A DNA stretch of 64,000 nucleotides, from assembly GCA_965229355.1 (NCBI GenBank), contig OZ245869.1, positions 1,860,001-1,924,000 on the forward strand. The letters run 5' to 3'. This stretch comes from GCA-2737725 sp965229355 (GTDB lineage: Bacteria; Pseudomonadota; Alphaproteobacteria; Rhodospirillales; Rhodospirillaceae). Shown one piece after another: positions 8,467 through 16,452 of the stretch. Each line of letters opens with the position of its first letter. Within the stretch, counting starts at the first letter, position 1. Below the pieces are notes generated by a model. The model did no database searches, was not told where the DNA came from, and saw only the letters and a list, made by a program, of their open reading frames with translations. The position numbers and the translations under genes were made by a program.

Positions 8467-9556
8467 AGAGGCCATCCGTCGTTTCGCGTTTGATGTGGGA
8501 TTCGACACAGTACGCTTTGCGCGCGCTGAAACATCCACCCAAACGCAAAGCCATTTACGCGATTTTATTGCCGATGGTTTGTACGGCGATATGGGCTGGA
8601 TGAAAGAAAAAGCCGACCGGCGCGAAAACCCAAAAGTGCTTTGGCCTGATGTGAAATCGGTTGTGATGTTAGGGCTTAATTATGGGCCCGGTCACGATCC
8701 GCGTAATCTTTTGCAATATACAGATCGCGGTGTTGTCAGCGTATATGCCCGCAACAAAGATTATCATGATGTCTTAAAAAAGCGTCTGAAGCGCTTGGCT
8801 ATGTGGATGCACGAAGCCTCAGGCCATGAGGTGAAGATTTTTGTCGACACAGCGCCGGTCATGGAAAAGCCACTGGCGCAATCATCCGGCATGGGCTGGC
8901 AAGGCAAGCATACCAATGTTGTCTCGCGCGAATTTGGCTCGTGGTTGTTCTTGGGCGAAGTCTTCACCACGCTCGACTTAGAACCTGATGACGCTGAAAC
9001 CGATCATTGCGGTGAGTGTCGTCGGTGTTTGGATGTGTGCCCCACCAATGCATTTATTGGTCCTTACAAGCTCGATGCGCGCAAATGCATCTCGTATCTT
9101 ACCATTGAGCATAAAGGCCATATTCCGCGCGACTTACGGGGCCTTATGGGCAATCGCATTTATGGCTGTGATGATTGCTTGTCGGTGTGCCCTTGGAACA
9201 AGTTTGCGCATACGACCGATGTCTCTGATTTTCTGCCGCGTGCTGAATTGACAGCGCCTCGCTTGGCAGACTTAGCGAAACTTAATGATGTGGAGTTCCG
9301 CGCATTATTCGCTGGCTCGCCCATCAAACGTATTGGGCGGGATCGGTTTGTGCGCAACGTGCTGATTGCGCTTGGCAATAGTGGTCGCACTGACCTTGCT
9401 GATCGCGCCGAAGCATTGCTGAACGACGATGCGCCTATTGTGCGCGCTGCAGCGGTATGGGCTGTGAGGCGATTGGTTGCGCCTGAGAAGTTTGAACACC
9501 TCAAGGCGAGCGCATCTGAGATAGATGCGGATGTGGCAAGTGAATGGGCTGCATAA
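8456..9556 (+). CDS. queG: Epoxyqueuosine reductase QueG
   Basis: A 366-residue cobalamin and iron-sulfur enzyme that reduces epoxyqueuosine in tRNA to queuosine, the last step of the pathway begun by the two genes upstream. D131 in FVDTAPVMEKPLAQ is the likely catalytic acid. Two [4Fe-4S] clusters are bound by C185, C188, C191, C195 (CGECRRCLDVCP) and C211, C238, C241, C245 (CDDCLSVCP). Residues after about 290 form the small HEAT-like tRNA-binding repeat. The start at 8456 (MLDKEAIRRFAF) is chosen over a longer frame from 8294 that would lie inside tgt and carry non-homologous sequence. Confidence 0.96.
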   Translation: MLDKEAIRRFAFDVGFDTVRFARAETSTQTQSHLRDFIADGLYGDMGWMKEKADRRENPKVLWPDVKSVVMLGLNYGPGHDPRNLLQYTDRGVVSVYARNKDYHDVLKKRLKRLAMWMHEASGHEVKIFVDTAPVMEKPLAQSSGMGWQGKHTNVVSREFGSWLFLGEVFTTLDLEPDDAETDHCGECRRCLDVCPTNAFIGPYKLDARKCISYLTIEHKGHIPRDLRGLMGNRIYGCDDCLSVCPWNKFAHTTDVSDFLPRAELTAPRLADLAKLNDVEFRALFAGSPIKRIGRDRFVRNVLIALGNSGRTDLADRAEALLNDDAPIVRAAAVWAVRRLVAPEKFEHLKASASEIDADVASEWAA

Positions 9557-9591
9557 AATAAAAACGGAGAGTCATTTGCACGACTCTCCGT
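9552..9591 (-). terminator. Intrinsic terminator for the XRE regulator gene
   Basis: Perfect 10-bp arms (ACGGAGAGTC at 9564-9573, GACTCTCCGT at 9582-9591) with an 8-nt loop. On the minus strand the hairpin is followed by TTTTTATTTTAT, so it ends transcription of the regulator gene; it may also stop queG transcripts on the plus strand, though the T-run is missing there. Confidence 0.85.
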
Positions 9592-9633
9592 TAGGCGCCC
9601 CTATCCCCCGATAGAGCTTGGTGTCTTAAGCGC

Positions 9634-10029
9634 TTACTCTTGGATCGCTAATGCGCGGGCCAGTTGGCTTAAGGCTTCTTGGTGTTTCTCGTTACCAATG
9701 GCCGAGAAATTGCGGGCGAGTTCCAGGCACATGCGTTGGCGTTGGCCAACAGCACCATCGTCTTCATGACCGTCCAGGCCTTCGTAGAAGAAGGTGATCG
9801 GCACATTCAGCACGCGGGAAATTTCGTAAAGTCGGCCCGCCGAGATGCGATTGATCCCGCGCTCGTATTTGTGGGCTTGCTGGTAGGTCACGCCGATCAT
9901 GTCGGCCATTTGCTGCTGACTTAAACCCAACATCACGCGGCGTTCGCGGATGCGAATACCGACATGGCGATCAATGTCATTGGCGCGATTCGCCGGGACT
10001 GCTCGCGTTTGTGGTTCGATCATATTCAT
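9634..10029 (-). CDS. XRE-family transcriptional regulator, PraR/SinR-like
   Basis: A 131-residue DNA-binding protein. The helix-turn-helix spans residues about 25-82 (HVGIRIRERRVMLGLSQQQM, then TYQQAHKYERGINRISAGRL), followed by LNVPITFFYEG, the hallmark of the alphaproteobacterial PraR-type group, and a short helical C-terminal tail. Members regulate biofilm, quorum sensing or stationary-phase genes in rhizobia; the targets here are unknown. Start chosen at 10029 (MNMIEPQ) rather than 10104, since the extra residues do not look like the family. Its leader holds palindromes that could be autoregulatory sites. It is followed by a strong terminator and is probably monocistronic. Confidence 0.85.
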   Translation of the reverse strand: MNMIEPQTRAVPANRANDIDRHVGIRIRERRVMLGLSQQQMADMIGVTYQQAHKYERGINRISAGRLYEISRVLNVPITFFYEGLDGHEDDGAVGQRQRMCLELARNFSAIGNEKHQEALSQLARALAIQE

Positions 10030-10058
10030 TGGATCCCAACCTGCGGTCTTACTGTTAA

Positions 10059-10119
10059 GGAACCTTTTGGTTCCGTGCGCGAGGTCTCTTCGGAAACCAC
10101 GCATCTTTCAGTTGAAAGA
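10059..10119. promoter_or_regulatory. Paired palindromes in the leader of the XRE gene
   Basis: Two perfect palindromes lie 30-90 bp upstream of the start codon: GGAACC-TTTT-GGTTCC at 10059-10074 and TCTTTCA-GT-TGAAAGA at 10104-10119. XRE proteins bind such symmetric sites as dimers, so autoregulation is a reasonable inference. The first could alternatively form an RNA hairpin. Confidence 0.4.
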
Positions 10120-10216
10120 ATAATCTTGAGCAGATCGCAGGACGATTGGGAGAATTGTAAAAAATTGTTATAGGAAATATCAGTCGCGGCGATATTTTAC
10201 ATATGAGAATCAATAG

Positions 10217-10244
10217 CTTATATGCATTTAAAAATCACTCGCAA
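10217..10244 (-). promoter_or_regulatory. Candidate sigma-70 promoter for the XRE gene
   Basis: Reading the minus strand, TTGCGA (10239-10244) and TATAAG (10217-10222) are separated by 16 bp in a locally AT-rich stretch. The match is moderate and would give a leader of about 180 nt that contains both palindromes. No experimental support. Confidence 0.4.
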
Positions 10245-10259
10245 CCGCCTTTAACATAC

Positions 10260-10294
10260 GCAAAAGCATAGCCCTAATGAATTCAGGGCTATGC
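10260..10294 (-). terminator. Intrinsic terminator downstream of phaR
   Basis: Perfect 10-bp arms (GCATAGCCCT at 10266-10275, AGGGCTATGC at 10285-10294) with a 9-nt loop, followed on the minus strand by TTTTG. It lies 58 bp beyond the phaR stop codon and separates phaR from the XRE gene. Confidence 0.75.
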
Positions 10295-10352
10295 AACTGC
10301 AATGTGAAATTCTGTTACGCCTTAGGGTTGGACCTAAGGTCTCATGCGTGGG

Positions 10353-10961
10353 TTATGTGCGGTCTTTGGTGAGCTTGTCCAACTTGGCCTGCATGGCATC
10401 AAGTTGCGACTTTAGCGAATCGAGATTCTCGCCCGCGGCTGGTGGAGCAGATGGTGCCGAGGTTGATGCTGCGGCATCAGGTTTCATTTGTGCTGCGAAC
10501 GGGTTGAACATCTTCATGGCGTTTTCAAACAGCGCCAAGTTTTGTTTGCCCATCTCTTCCATGCGTTGCATCGGGAATAAACCCTTGAAGGCATTTTGCA
10601 TCATGCCGCGCATTTGATCTTCGTTCTGCGAGAACGAGTCCATGCTGTGCTCAAGATAACGGGGTAAAACGCCACCTAATGAGTCACCATAAAATGCGAT
10701 CACCTGACGCAAGAATTTAATTGGCAATAACGACTGGCCCTTGCCTTCCTGCTCCACAATAATTTGTGTCAGTACAGAGCGCGTGATGTCGTCATTGGTT
10801 TTGGCATCGGTCACAGTGAACTCGATGTTTTGGCGCACCATGTTGGCCAAGTCTTCCAGTGTCACGTAACTTGATGTCGCCGTATTATAGAGACGCCGGT
10901 TGGCGTACTTCTTAATATTGACGACCGGGCCTTTCTCGGTGGTGCTTGCGTGCTCGGCCAT
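10353..10961 (-). CDS. phaR: Polyhydroxyalkanoate synthesis repressor PhaR
   Basis: A 202-residue regulator. The N-terminal PHB_acc_N domain (residues 13-75) begins IKKYANRRLYNTATSSYVTL, the diagnostic signature, and contains QIIVEQEGKGQSLLP; one accessory domain follows (FLRQVIAFYGDSLGGVLPRYLE). Residues 160-180 are an Ala/Pro/Ser linker and the C-terminus is a coiled coil. Family knowledge: PhaR binds both PHB granules and DNA, repressing phasin and pha genes until PHB accumulates. GGGGA precedes the ATG by 7 nt. It is divergent from the phaE-like/phaC pair, and candidate operators lie between them. Confidence 0.95.
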   Translation of the reverse strand: MAEHASTTEKGPVVNIKKYANRRLYNTATSSYVTLEDLANMVRQNIEFTVTDAKTNDDITRSVLTQIIVEQEGKGQSLLPIKFLRQVIAFYGDSLGGVLPRYLEHSMDSFSQNEDQMRGMMQNAFKGLFPMQRMEEMGKQNLALFENAMKMFNPFAAQMKPDAAASTSAPSAPPAAGENLDSLKSQLDAMQAKLDKLTKDRT

Positions 10962-11042
10962 AAAAACATCCCCTCGCTTTTCTGCCGTGACTTCATTTTT
11001 GGCAATTGCGTAAATTCTTCATGTGCAATTGCTTCGGGGAAA

Positions 11043-11057
11043 TTGTGCTCTGCACAA
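11043..11057. promoter_or_regulatory. Candidate PhaR operator in the phaR-phaC divergent region
   Basis: Perfect inverted repeat TTGTGC-TCT-GCACAA. It matches a TGC-N3-GCA core, the form reported for PhaR binding sites in related alphaproteobacteria, and a second copy of the same layout occurs before phaA. Two GCAATTGC palindromes (11002-11009 and 11025-11032) lie beside it. Confidence 0.5.
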
Positions 11058-11165
11058 CCCTCTCTGTCAAAGCCTTGCTTTCGGCGGTGTCCGTAAAGAT
11101 TGCGCTGCCATACAGTGGTGCGAAATGAATACAATAGTGCGGTGCAAAATGGATATAGTGGTGTG

Positions 11166-11567
11166 ATGAGCACGAACCCCACAGATTATGATGCCCTGGC
11201 CCGCCGTTACCTGGACCTTTGGCAGCAGGAAATGGCCAAACTGGCACAAGACCCGCAAGCCGCAGGGACGTGGTCGAATTTGTTTCAGGGCATGATGCAA
11301 AATGCCACGGCCGCCTGGTCATCGGGTGCGGCTGCGATGAATGCGGGAACAGGGAATGCAGGAACTGGCAATGGACAACAGCCAACCGCAACACCGTCAA
11401 ATGCGTCTGGGCCCGCGCCCGCTTCCGCTGCACATCGCGATGGAGGGGTGGATGTTGCAGATGTCCTTCGCCGGATTGACGCCCGGTTGGACAGCATCGA
11501 ACAACGCCTCACAACTCTCGAGTCCGCTCCAAAAACTCCTCGCCGAACAAAGCAGCCAAAGCCTTGA
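11166..11567 (+). CDS. PhaE-like small accessory protein of the PHB synthase
   Basis: A 133-residue protein. The N-terminus (DYDALARRYLDLWQQEM) recalls the start of PhaE-type synthase subunits; the middle is Ala/Gly/Thr-rich low complexity and the end (residues 100-125) is an amphipathic coiled coil with a basic tail. Start at 11166 is preferred over an upstream in-frame codon because this N-terminus is the conserved-looking part. Its last 197 bases overlap the start of phaC in another frame. I infer a role in activating or localising the synthase. It could instead be a phasin-like protein; I do not recognise an exact family. Confidence 0.6.
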   Translation: MSTNPTDYDALARRYLDLWQQEMAKLAQDPQAAGTWSNLFQGMMQNATAAWSSGAAAMNAGTGNAGTGNGQQPTATPSNASGPAPASAAHRDGGVDVADVLRRIDARLDSIEQRLTTLESAPKTPRRTKQPKP

Positions 11568-12630
11568 TGGTCTTCAAGGCGATTGGCAATCGCTGCTGAA
11601 CCCGGCTGCCTTTGTTGATGCACTGACGCGTGAAGCCAAAGCGCGTATGGAGCAGCTCAGCCTGGGTATTACGCGCTACCAAGTACACAACCATCGGCGC
11701 ACACGCATCGCACCACCGCCCGTATGGACGCACGGCTCGGCCATGTTGCGTGACTATGATGGCAATGGCGTGCCTGCTGTGTTTGTGCCATCGTTAATCA
11801 ACAAAGCGTACATACTGGATTTGGCAGAAGATCGCAGCTTGCTCAGCTTTGCTGCACAAAAAAGTGTACACGCATTTTTGTTGGATTGGGGCGCCCCTGA
11901 CAAAGCTGAACAAAAATTTTGCCTCGAAGACTACATTTGCGGCGTGCTCATTCCGGCGTTGGAGCATGTGAAAGAAACAACCGGCAAAGCACCGCGTCTT
12001 GTGGGCTATTGCATGGGCGGTACATTAACTGCTGCTGTTGCTGTGTTGCGACCCGATCTCATTTCCGGCCTCGCGTTACTGGCAGCGCCCTGGGATTTTC
12101 ATATCGACAGTGGGGCCACGCGCTTGTTCTTGGCGCAGTTCAAACCCTTTATTGAGGTGATGTTGGAAACGACTGGCGTTGCGTCGGTTGATTTTTTGCA
12201 AGCCATGTTCGCATCGCTTGACCCCACACTGGTGAGTCGGAAATTTCGAGGCTTCGCTGCGCGCGATGTCACAACGGATGCCGCGCTCAGGTTTGTTGAA
12301 TTAGAAGATTGGCTGAATGATGGGGTCGCGTTGGCGGGCCCCGCCGCACACGAAACCTTTTTTGATTGGTACGGTGATAACGCGCCGAAAAATTTGCAGT
12401 GGCATATTGAAGATCGTGTGATTGATCCGCGAAGTATTTTAACGCGCACGCTGGCCCTTATTCCGGCACAGGACCGCATCGTCCCACCAGCCTCAGCGCG
12501 TGCGTTGGCTGATCTCATCCCAGCTTGCGAGACTCGCACCGTAGAGTTGGGCCACATCGGTATGATCGCTGGTGGAAATGCGGTCACGACCGTCTATCAG
12601 CCGCTCGCCGATTGGCTCAAAATGGCTTAA
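11371..12630 (+). CDS. phaC: Short-type polyhydroxyalkanoate synthase / PhaC-like alpha/beta hydrolase
   Basis: A 419-residue PHA synthase-like enzyme that polymerises 3-hydroxyacyl-CoA. The lipase-box equivalent is GYCMGG with nucleophile C214; D368 (IPAQDRIVPP) and H395 (LGHIGM) complete the triad. The order and sequence around WGAPD, EDWLNDG and HPCAP-like regions fit PhaC. It is shorter than class I synthases (about 560-590), lacking most of the N-terminal domain, and so resembles class III/IV-sized catalytic subunits that need a partner, in line with the PhaE-like gene it overlaps. Start at 11371 has AGGA 7 nt upstream; the family-like segment RLGPRPLPLH begins ten residues later. Confidence 0.88.
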   Translation: MDNSQPQHRQMRLGPRPLPLHIAMEGWMLQMSFAGLTPGWTASNNASQLSSPLQKLLAEQSSQSLDGLQGDWQSLLNPAAFVDALTREAKARMEQLSLGITRYQVHNHRRTRIAPPPVWTHGSAMLRDYDGNGVPAVFVPSLINKAYILDLAEDRSLLSFAAQKSVHAFLLDWGAPDKAEQKFCLEDYICGVLIPALEHVKETTGKAPRLVGYCMGGTLTAAVAVLRPDLISGLALLAAPWDFHIDSGATRLFLAQFKPFIEVMLETTGVASVDFLQAMFASLDPTLVSRKFRGFAARDVTTDAALRFVELEDWLNDGVALAGPAAHETFFDWYGDNAPKNLQWHIEDRVIDPRSILTRTLALIPAQDRIVPPASARALADLIPACETRTVELGHIGMIAGGNAVTTVYQPLADWLKMA

Positions 12631-12670
12631 AACAGCCATAAAATGGGCTCGGATAGCAGCTATGCAATTT

Positions 12671-12685
12671 TGTTGCGGCGCAACA
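12671..12685. promoter_or_regulatory. Candidate PhaR operator upstream of phaA
   Basis: Perfect inverted repeat TGTTGC-GGC-GCAACA, 75 bp before the phaA start codon. It has the same TGC-N3-GCA core and 15-bp size as the site at 11043-11057, suggesting both bind one regulator, most simply PhaR. Confidence 0.5.
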
Positions 12686-12759
12686 TTGCTGTTGCTCCCA
12701 TATACCTACGAGCTTAAAACCGCGCACGTTTTGAATGCTCTAAACTCTGGAGTTCTCTC

Positions 12760-13935
12760 ATGTCTGACATCGTCATCGCTTCTGCTACGCGCACGGCTAT
12801 TGGTTCGTTCGGCGGCTCACTCAGCTCACTCACGGGTGCTGAGTTGGGTCAGATCGTCATCACCGAAGCCTTGAAGCGCGCAGGCGTGAATGCAGCAGAC
12901 GTATCGGAAGTAGTGATGGGCCAAGTGCTGACGGCCGCGCAAGGTCAGAACCCCGCGCGCCAAGCGTCCATCAAAGCAGGTGTGCCGAAAGAAGTTCCGG
13001 CCATGACCATCAACCAAGTGTGCGGCTCTGGCTTAAAAGCTGTCGCTTTGGGTGCGATGTCGATCAAAGCGGGCGATGCCAGCATTGTTGTTGCCGGCGG
13101 GCAAGAAAGCATGAGCCTCGCGCACCACGCGATCTTTATGCGCAACGGTTTGAAGATGGGCGATGGTCAATTCATCGACACCATGATCCGCGATGGTTTG
13201 TGGGATGCCTTCAACAGCTATCACATGGGCATCACGGCGGAGAACATTGCCGAGAAGTGGCAGCTGACACGCGATAGCCAAGATGCGTTTGCGGCGGCTT
13301 CACAAGCCAAAGCCGACGCCGCGATCAAAGCTGGACGTTTCAAAGACGAAATCGTGCCGGTCACGATTACGGTGAAAAAAGAACAGAAAATTTTTGACAC
13401 CGACGAATACGTACGGGGCTCAACAACCGCAGACGTGCTCGCAAAATTAAAACCGGCCTTCTCGAAAGACGGCACGGTCACGGCCGGTAACGCATCTGGC
13501 TTAAACGATGGTGCCGCTGCGGTTATCGTGATGACCGCAGCTGAAGCCGCCAAGCGCAACATCAAGCCGCTCGCACGTATTGCCGCGTGGGCGCAAGCCG
13601 GTGTTGATCCTGCGATTATGGGCACGGGCCCGATCCCCGCGACACGCAAGGTGCTCGAGAAAGCTGGTTGGAAAGCCGGTGATTTGGATTTGATCGAAGC
13701 CAACGAAGCCTTTGCCGCGCAGTCCCTCGCTGTGTGTCGCGATCTCGGGTTTGATCCAGCAAAAGTGAACGTTAACGGCGGCGCGATTGCATTGGGCCAC
13801 CCCATTGGCGCCTCAGGTTGCCGTGTACTCGTCACGCTCATTCACGAACTGCAAAAGCGCCAAGCCAAAAAAGGCTTGGCGACTTTATGCATTGGTGGTG
13901 GCATGGGCATCGCGATGGCGATTGAGGCTCTTTAA
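12760..13935 (+). CDS. phaA: Acetyl-CoA acetyltransferase (beta-ketothiolase) PhaA
   Basis: A 391-residue thiolase that condenses two acetyl-CoA to acetoacetyl-CoA, the first PHB step. C88 (NQVCGSGLKAV) is the acyl-accepting nucleophile; H347 (GGAIALGHPIGASG) and C377 (LCIGGGMG) are the other catalytic residues. NEAFAAQ is present. Length and motifs are those of biosynthetic tetrameric thiolases. A candidate PhaR operator precedes it. Its stop codon overlaps the stop of the convergent MATE gene by two bases. The same family includes thiolases for other pathways, but the neighbours phaC and phaB favour PHB. Confidence 0.95.
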   Translation: MSDIVIASATRTAIGSFGGSLSSLTGAELGQIVITEALKRAGVNAADVSEVVMGQVLTAAQGQNPARQASIKAGVPKEVPAMTINQVCGSGLKAVALGAMSIKAGDASIVVAGGQESMSLAHHAIFMRNGLKMGDGQFIDTMIRDGLWDAFNSYHMGITAENIAEKWQLTRDSQDAFAAASQAKADAAIKAGRFKDEIVPVTITVKKEQKIFDTDEYVRGSTTADVLAKLKPAFSKDGTVTAGNASGLNDGAAAVIVMTAAEAAKRNIKPLARIAAWAQAGVDPAIMGTGPIPATRKVLEKAGWKAGDLDLIEANEAFAAQSLAVCRDLGFDPAKVNVNGGAIALGHPIGASGCRVLVTLIHELQKRQAKKGLATLCIGGGMGIAMAIEAL

Positions 13936-15317
13936 GCAGCAAGCGCTGCTTTCTCCGCAATCAATTGCTTTGTGCGGCGTAAGAAACGCGCGTTCAGAAC
14001 CACAGATGCAATCAACAATCCGATGGCCAAGCCCCACCACACGCCGGTGGGGCCAATGCCCATGTTGAACGCTAAAATCCACGCGACCGGAAAGCCGATA
14101 ATCCAATAGCCGATCCCGGCCAGGATCATCGGTGTGCGCGTATCTTTCAAACCGCGTAATGCGCCCACAGCGACTGTTTGCGCACCGTCGAAGATTTGGA
14201 AGAACGCGCTGATCATCAACAGCGGCACAACCATCGCAATCACTTCGGCATCTTTGGCGTTACTCGGATCAAGGCTGAACAACAACGCGATCTGATAGGG
14301 CAGTGTAAACATCGCCAGTGCTGAAAAGCACATGAAGCCGACACCCAATGTGAGAGCGGCAAAGCCAGCTTGTCTTGCTAAGCGTGGTTCGCCTGCGCCC
14401 ATGTGATAGCCGACGCGCACGTTAGCACCTTGGCCAATGGCCAGCGGCACCATGAAGGCCATGGATGCAACGTTGATGGTGATTTGGTGCGCCGCCAATG
14501 CTGTCACGCTGATGGTACCCATCATCAACGCGCCTGCCATGAACAGCAACGCTTCTACGGCGATTGTGATCGCGATGGGCCAGCCCAGCGTGAAGAGCTC
14601 GCGCACCAGCGGCCATTCAATTGAGCCGCGTCGTAAGTACGTGCTGATGGCAGGCACAAACTTGATCCAGATGTATGTGGCCAGGAACATCAGCCAGGTT
14701 GTGATGGCTGTGGCTGTGGCAGAACCCAGCAAACCCATTTCCGGCAAGCCAAAGGCACCGTGAATCAGGCCGTAGTTCAAAACGCCGTTTACCACCAAAC
14801 CACCGAAAGCGACCATCATTACCATGCGCGGGTGGTTCATCGACGCCAAGTACACACGCAATGTCGCCAGCCACATCAACGCCGGTGCGCCTAAAAATAG
14901 AATGCGGTCGAAGTCGCGTACACTGCGGGCAAGTTCGGCAGGCTCGTTAATTAGCAGTAAGAATGGCTCGACATTCCACAGCAACAGCAATGCTGGCACT
15001 AGTGCAACTGTGGCCAACACAAATCCAGCGCGCAGGTAAGGTGCAATCCGTTCCGGTGTATCGGCGCCGCGTGCGTGCGCGATGGCGATGCCGCAGCTTG
15101 AGGCAATACCCTGCAGGATCATGATGCTCATGAAGAACATCGCGCCACCCAAGCCGCCCGCAGCAATAGCATCGCCACCCAGCGCACCGAGCAAAACGGT
15201 ATCGGTGACGCCCATGCCGACTTGTGCGAGTTGCGCAATGGCTAGCGGCGCCGACAATTTCAATGTTGCGCGCAGCTCTTGGCTAAAACGAAGATGAATA
15301 GTGGGGGCGGTGGTCAT
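13932..15317 (-). CDS. MATE family multidrug/cation antiporter, NorM type
   Basis: A 461-residue inner-membrane protein with about 12 helices in two related halves. The first helix carries LSAPLAIAQLAQVGMGVTDT, typical of NorM-like pumps, followed by GALGGDAIAAGGLGGAMFF; the second half shows FDGAQTVAVGALRGLKDTRTP. It exports cationic compounds in exchange for Na+ or H+. Start at 15317 (MTTAPTIHLRF) has AGGA 8 nt upstream; the longer frame to 15416 has a non-family extension. It is inserted, on the opposite strand, between phaA and phaB. Confidence 0.9.
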   Translation of the reverse strand: MTTAPTIHLRFSQELRATLKLSAPLAIAQLAQVGMGVTDTVLLGALGGDAIAAGGLGGAMFFMSIMILQGIASSCGIAIAHARGADTPERIAPYLRAGFVLATVALVPALLLLWNVEPFLLLINEPAELARSVRDFDRILFLGAPALMWLATLRVYLASMNHPRMVMMVAFGGLVVNGVLNYGLIHGAFGLPEMGLLGSATATAITTWLMFLATYIWIKFVPAISTYLRRGSIEWPLVRELFTLGWPIAITIAVEALLFMAGALMMGTISVTALAAHQITINVASMAFMVPLAIGQGANVRVGYHMGAGEPRLARQAGFAALTLGVGFMCFSALAMFTLPYQIALLFSLDPSNAKDAEVIAMVVPLLMISAFFQIFDGAQTVAVGALRGLKDTRTPMILAGIGYWIIGFPVAWILAFNMGIGPTGVWWGLAIGLLIASVVLNARFLRRTKQLIAEKAALAA

Positions 15318-15656
15318 AGCGGAAATCCTGGGGGCCGAAGTGCGGGCCCGAAGGACACCGCGAATTATTGAACGCGCGCGAGATGCGGTCGAATGACGAC
15401 CGACGATTTTTTGCAAAATACCGGAGTGCCGGAATATCGCGGAACGGATCGGATCATGTGCGGCCTCCTGGTTTTGTGTTGGCGAGATCGCGTCACTAGG
15501 ACGAAGGCCGCTCTGGTAAGCGGCAAAAAGATTAATGTCAATCCAGGCTGCTTGAATAAGGGTATGCGATTTTCATAATCACGTCTTTCATGCCCAAAGG
15601 TTCATCACCTATCATTACTTCATGTTTTTTAGGCATTTTAGATAGGGGTGTGGGGT
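15318..15656. other. Divergent spacer between MATE gene and phaB
   Basis: About 340 bp with no plausible gene. It must hold the promoters for the MATE gene and phaB. No clear hexamer pair and no TGC-N3-GCA site like those before phaC and phaA were found. Confidence 0.4.
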
Positions 15657-16385
15657 ATGAGCGTCTCTCGCGTTGCAGTCGTCACTGGTGGAACACGGGG
15701 TATCGGGCGGGCGATTAGCCTCGCCCTCAAAGCGCAGGGCCATCAAGTCGCGGCGAATTATTGCGGTAACGACGATGCAGCCGCAGCATTCACAAACGAA
15801 ACCGGAATTCGCAGTTACAAGTGGGATGTCGGCGATTACCACGCCTGCCAAGACAGTGTGGCGCAAATTAACGCTGACCTCGGTCCTGTCGAGATTGTTG
15901 TGAACAACGCCGGCATCACGCGCGATGGCACCATGCACAAAATGGATTTCGAGCAATGGCAGGCTGTCATCGCCACGAACCTCGGATCTTGTTTCAATAT
16001 GTGTCGTGCGGTGATTGACAGCATGCGGGCGCGGAACTTTGGGCGCATCGTGAATATCGGCTCAATCAATGGCCAAGCCGGCCAGTACGGCCAGGTGAAT
16101 TACGCGGCTGCCAAGTCAGGCATTCACGGATTTACGAAAGCGCTGGCGCAAGAAGGCGCGGGGAAAAACATTACAGTGAATGCCATCGCGCCCGGCTATG
16201 TGGATACCGATATGGTGCGCGCCGTGCCGCCGCAAGTGCTGGAAAAGATTATCGCACGCATACCCGTAGGCCGTTTAGGCCGCGCCGAAGACATCGCACG
16301 CGGCGTGATGTTTCTGGTGGCTGATGATGCAGATTTTATTACCGGCTCGACCATCAGCATCAACGGCGGCCAGCATATGTATTAG
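15657..16385 (+). CDS. phaB: Acetoacetyl-CoA reductase PhaB
   Basis: A 242-residue short-chain dehydrogenase that reduces acetoacetyl-CoA to (R)-3-hydroxybutyryl-CoA with NADPH. The Rossmann motif TGGTRGIGR is at 10-18, NNAG at 83-86, and the catalytic residues are S136, Y149 and K153. YCGNDDAA and NGGQHMY at the end are typical of PhaB rather than FabG. Start at 15657 follows a G-rich ribosome site; the frame extends three codons further upstream. With phaA and phaC in the window, the complete acetyl-CoA to PHB route is encoded here. Confidence 0.95.
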   Translation: MSVSRVAVVTGGTRGIGRAISLALKAQGHQVAANYCGNDDAAAAFTNETGIRSYKWDVGDYHACQDSVAQINADLGPVEIVVNNAGITRDGTMHKMDFEQWQAVIATNLGSCFNMCRAVIDSMRARNFGRIVNIGSINGQAGQYGQVNYAAAKSGIHGFTKALAQEGAGKNITVNAIAPGYVDTDMVRAVPPQVLEKIIARIPVGRLGRAEDIARGVMFLVADDADFITGSTISINGGQHMY

Positions 16386-16396
16386 ACTCTTTGTTT

Positions 16397-16445
16397 GTCG
16401 TTTTTCCCACGCCAAGTGGAAGGTCACTTCTCGGGGAAAAACGAC
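16397..16445 (+). other. Long imperfect hairpin in the phaB 3' region
   Basis: Perfect 12-bp outer arms GTCGTTTTTCCC (16397-16408) and GGGAAAAACGAC (16434-16445) enclose a second 5-bp stem (AAGTG/CACTT). No T-run follows, so it is not a standard terminator; the real terminator starts 8 bp later. It may stabilise the phaB transcript end or be a small structured RNA element. Confidence 0.5.
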
Positions 16446-16452
16446 TTAATAA

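Noticed and set aside
13932..15317. MATE gene as a recent insertion into the pha locus
   Set aside because: Its stop overlaps the phaA stop cleanly, composition matches the neighbours, and there are no flanking repeats, so no sign of recent transfer.
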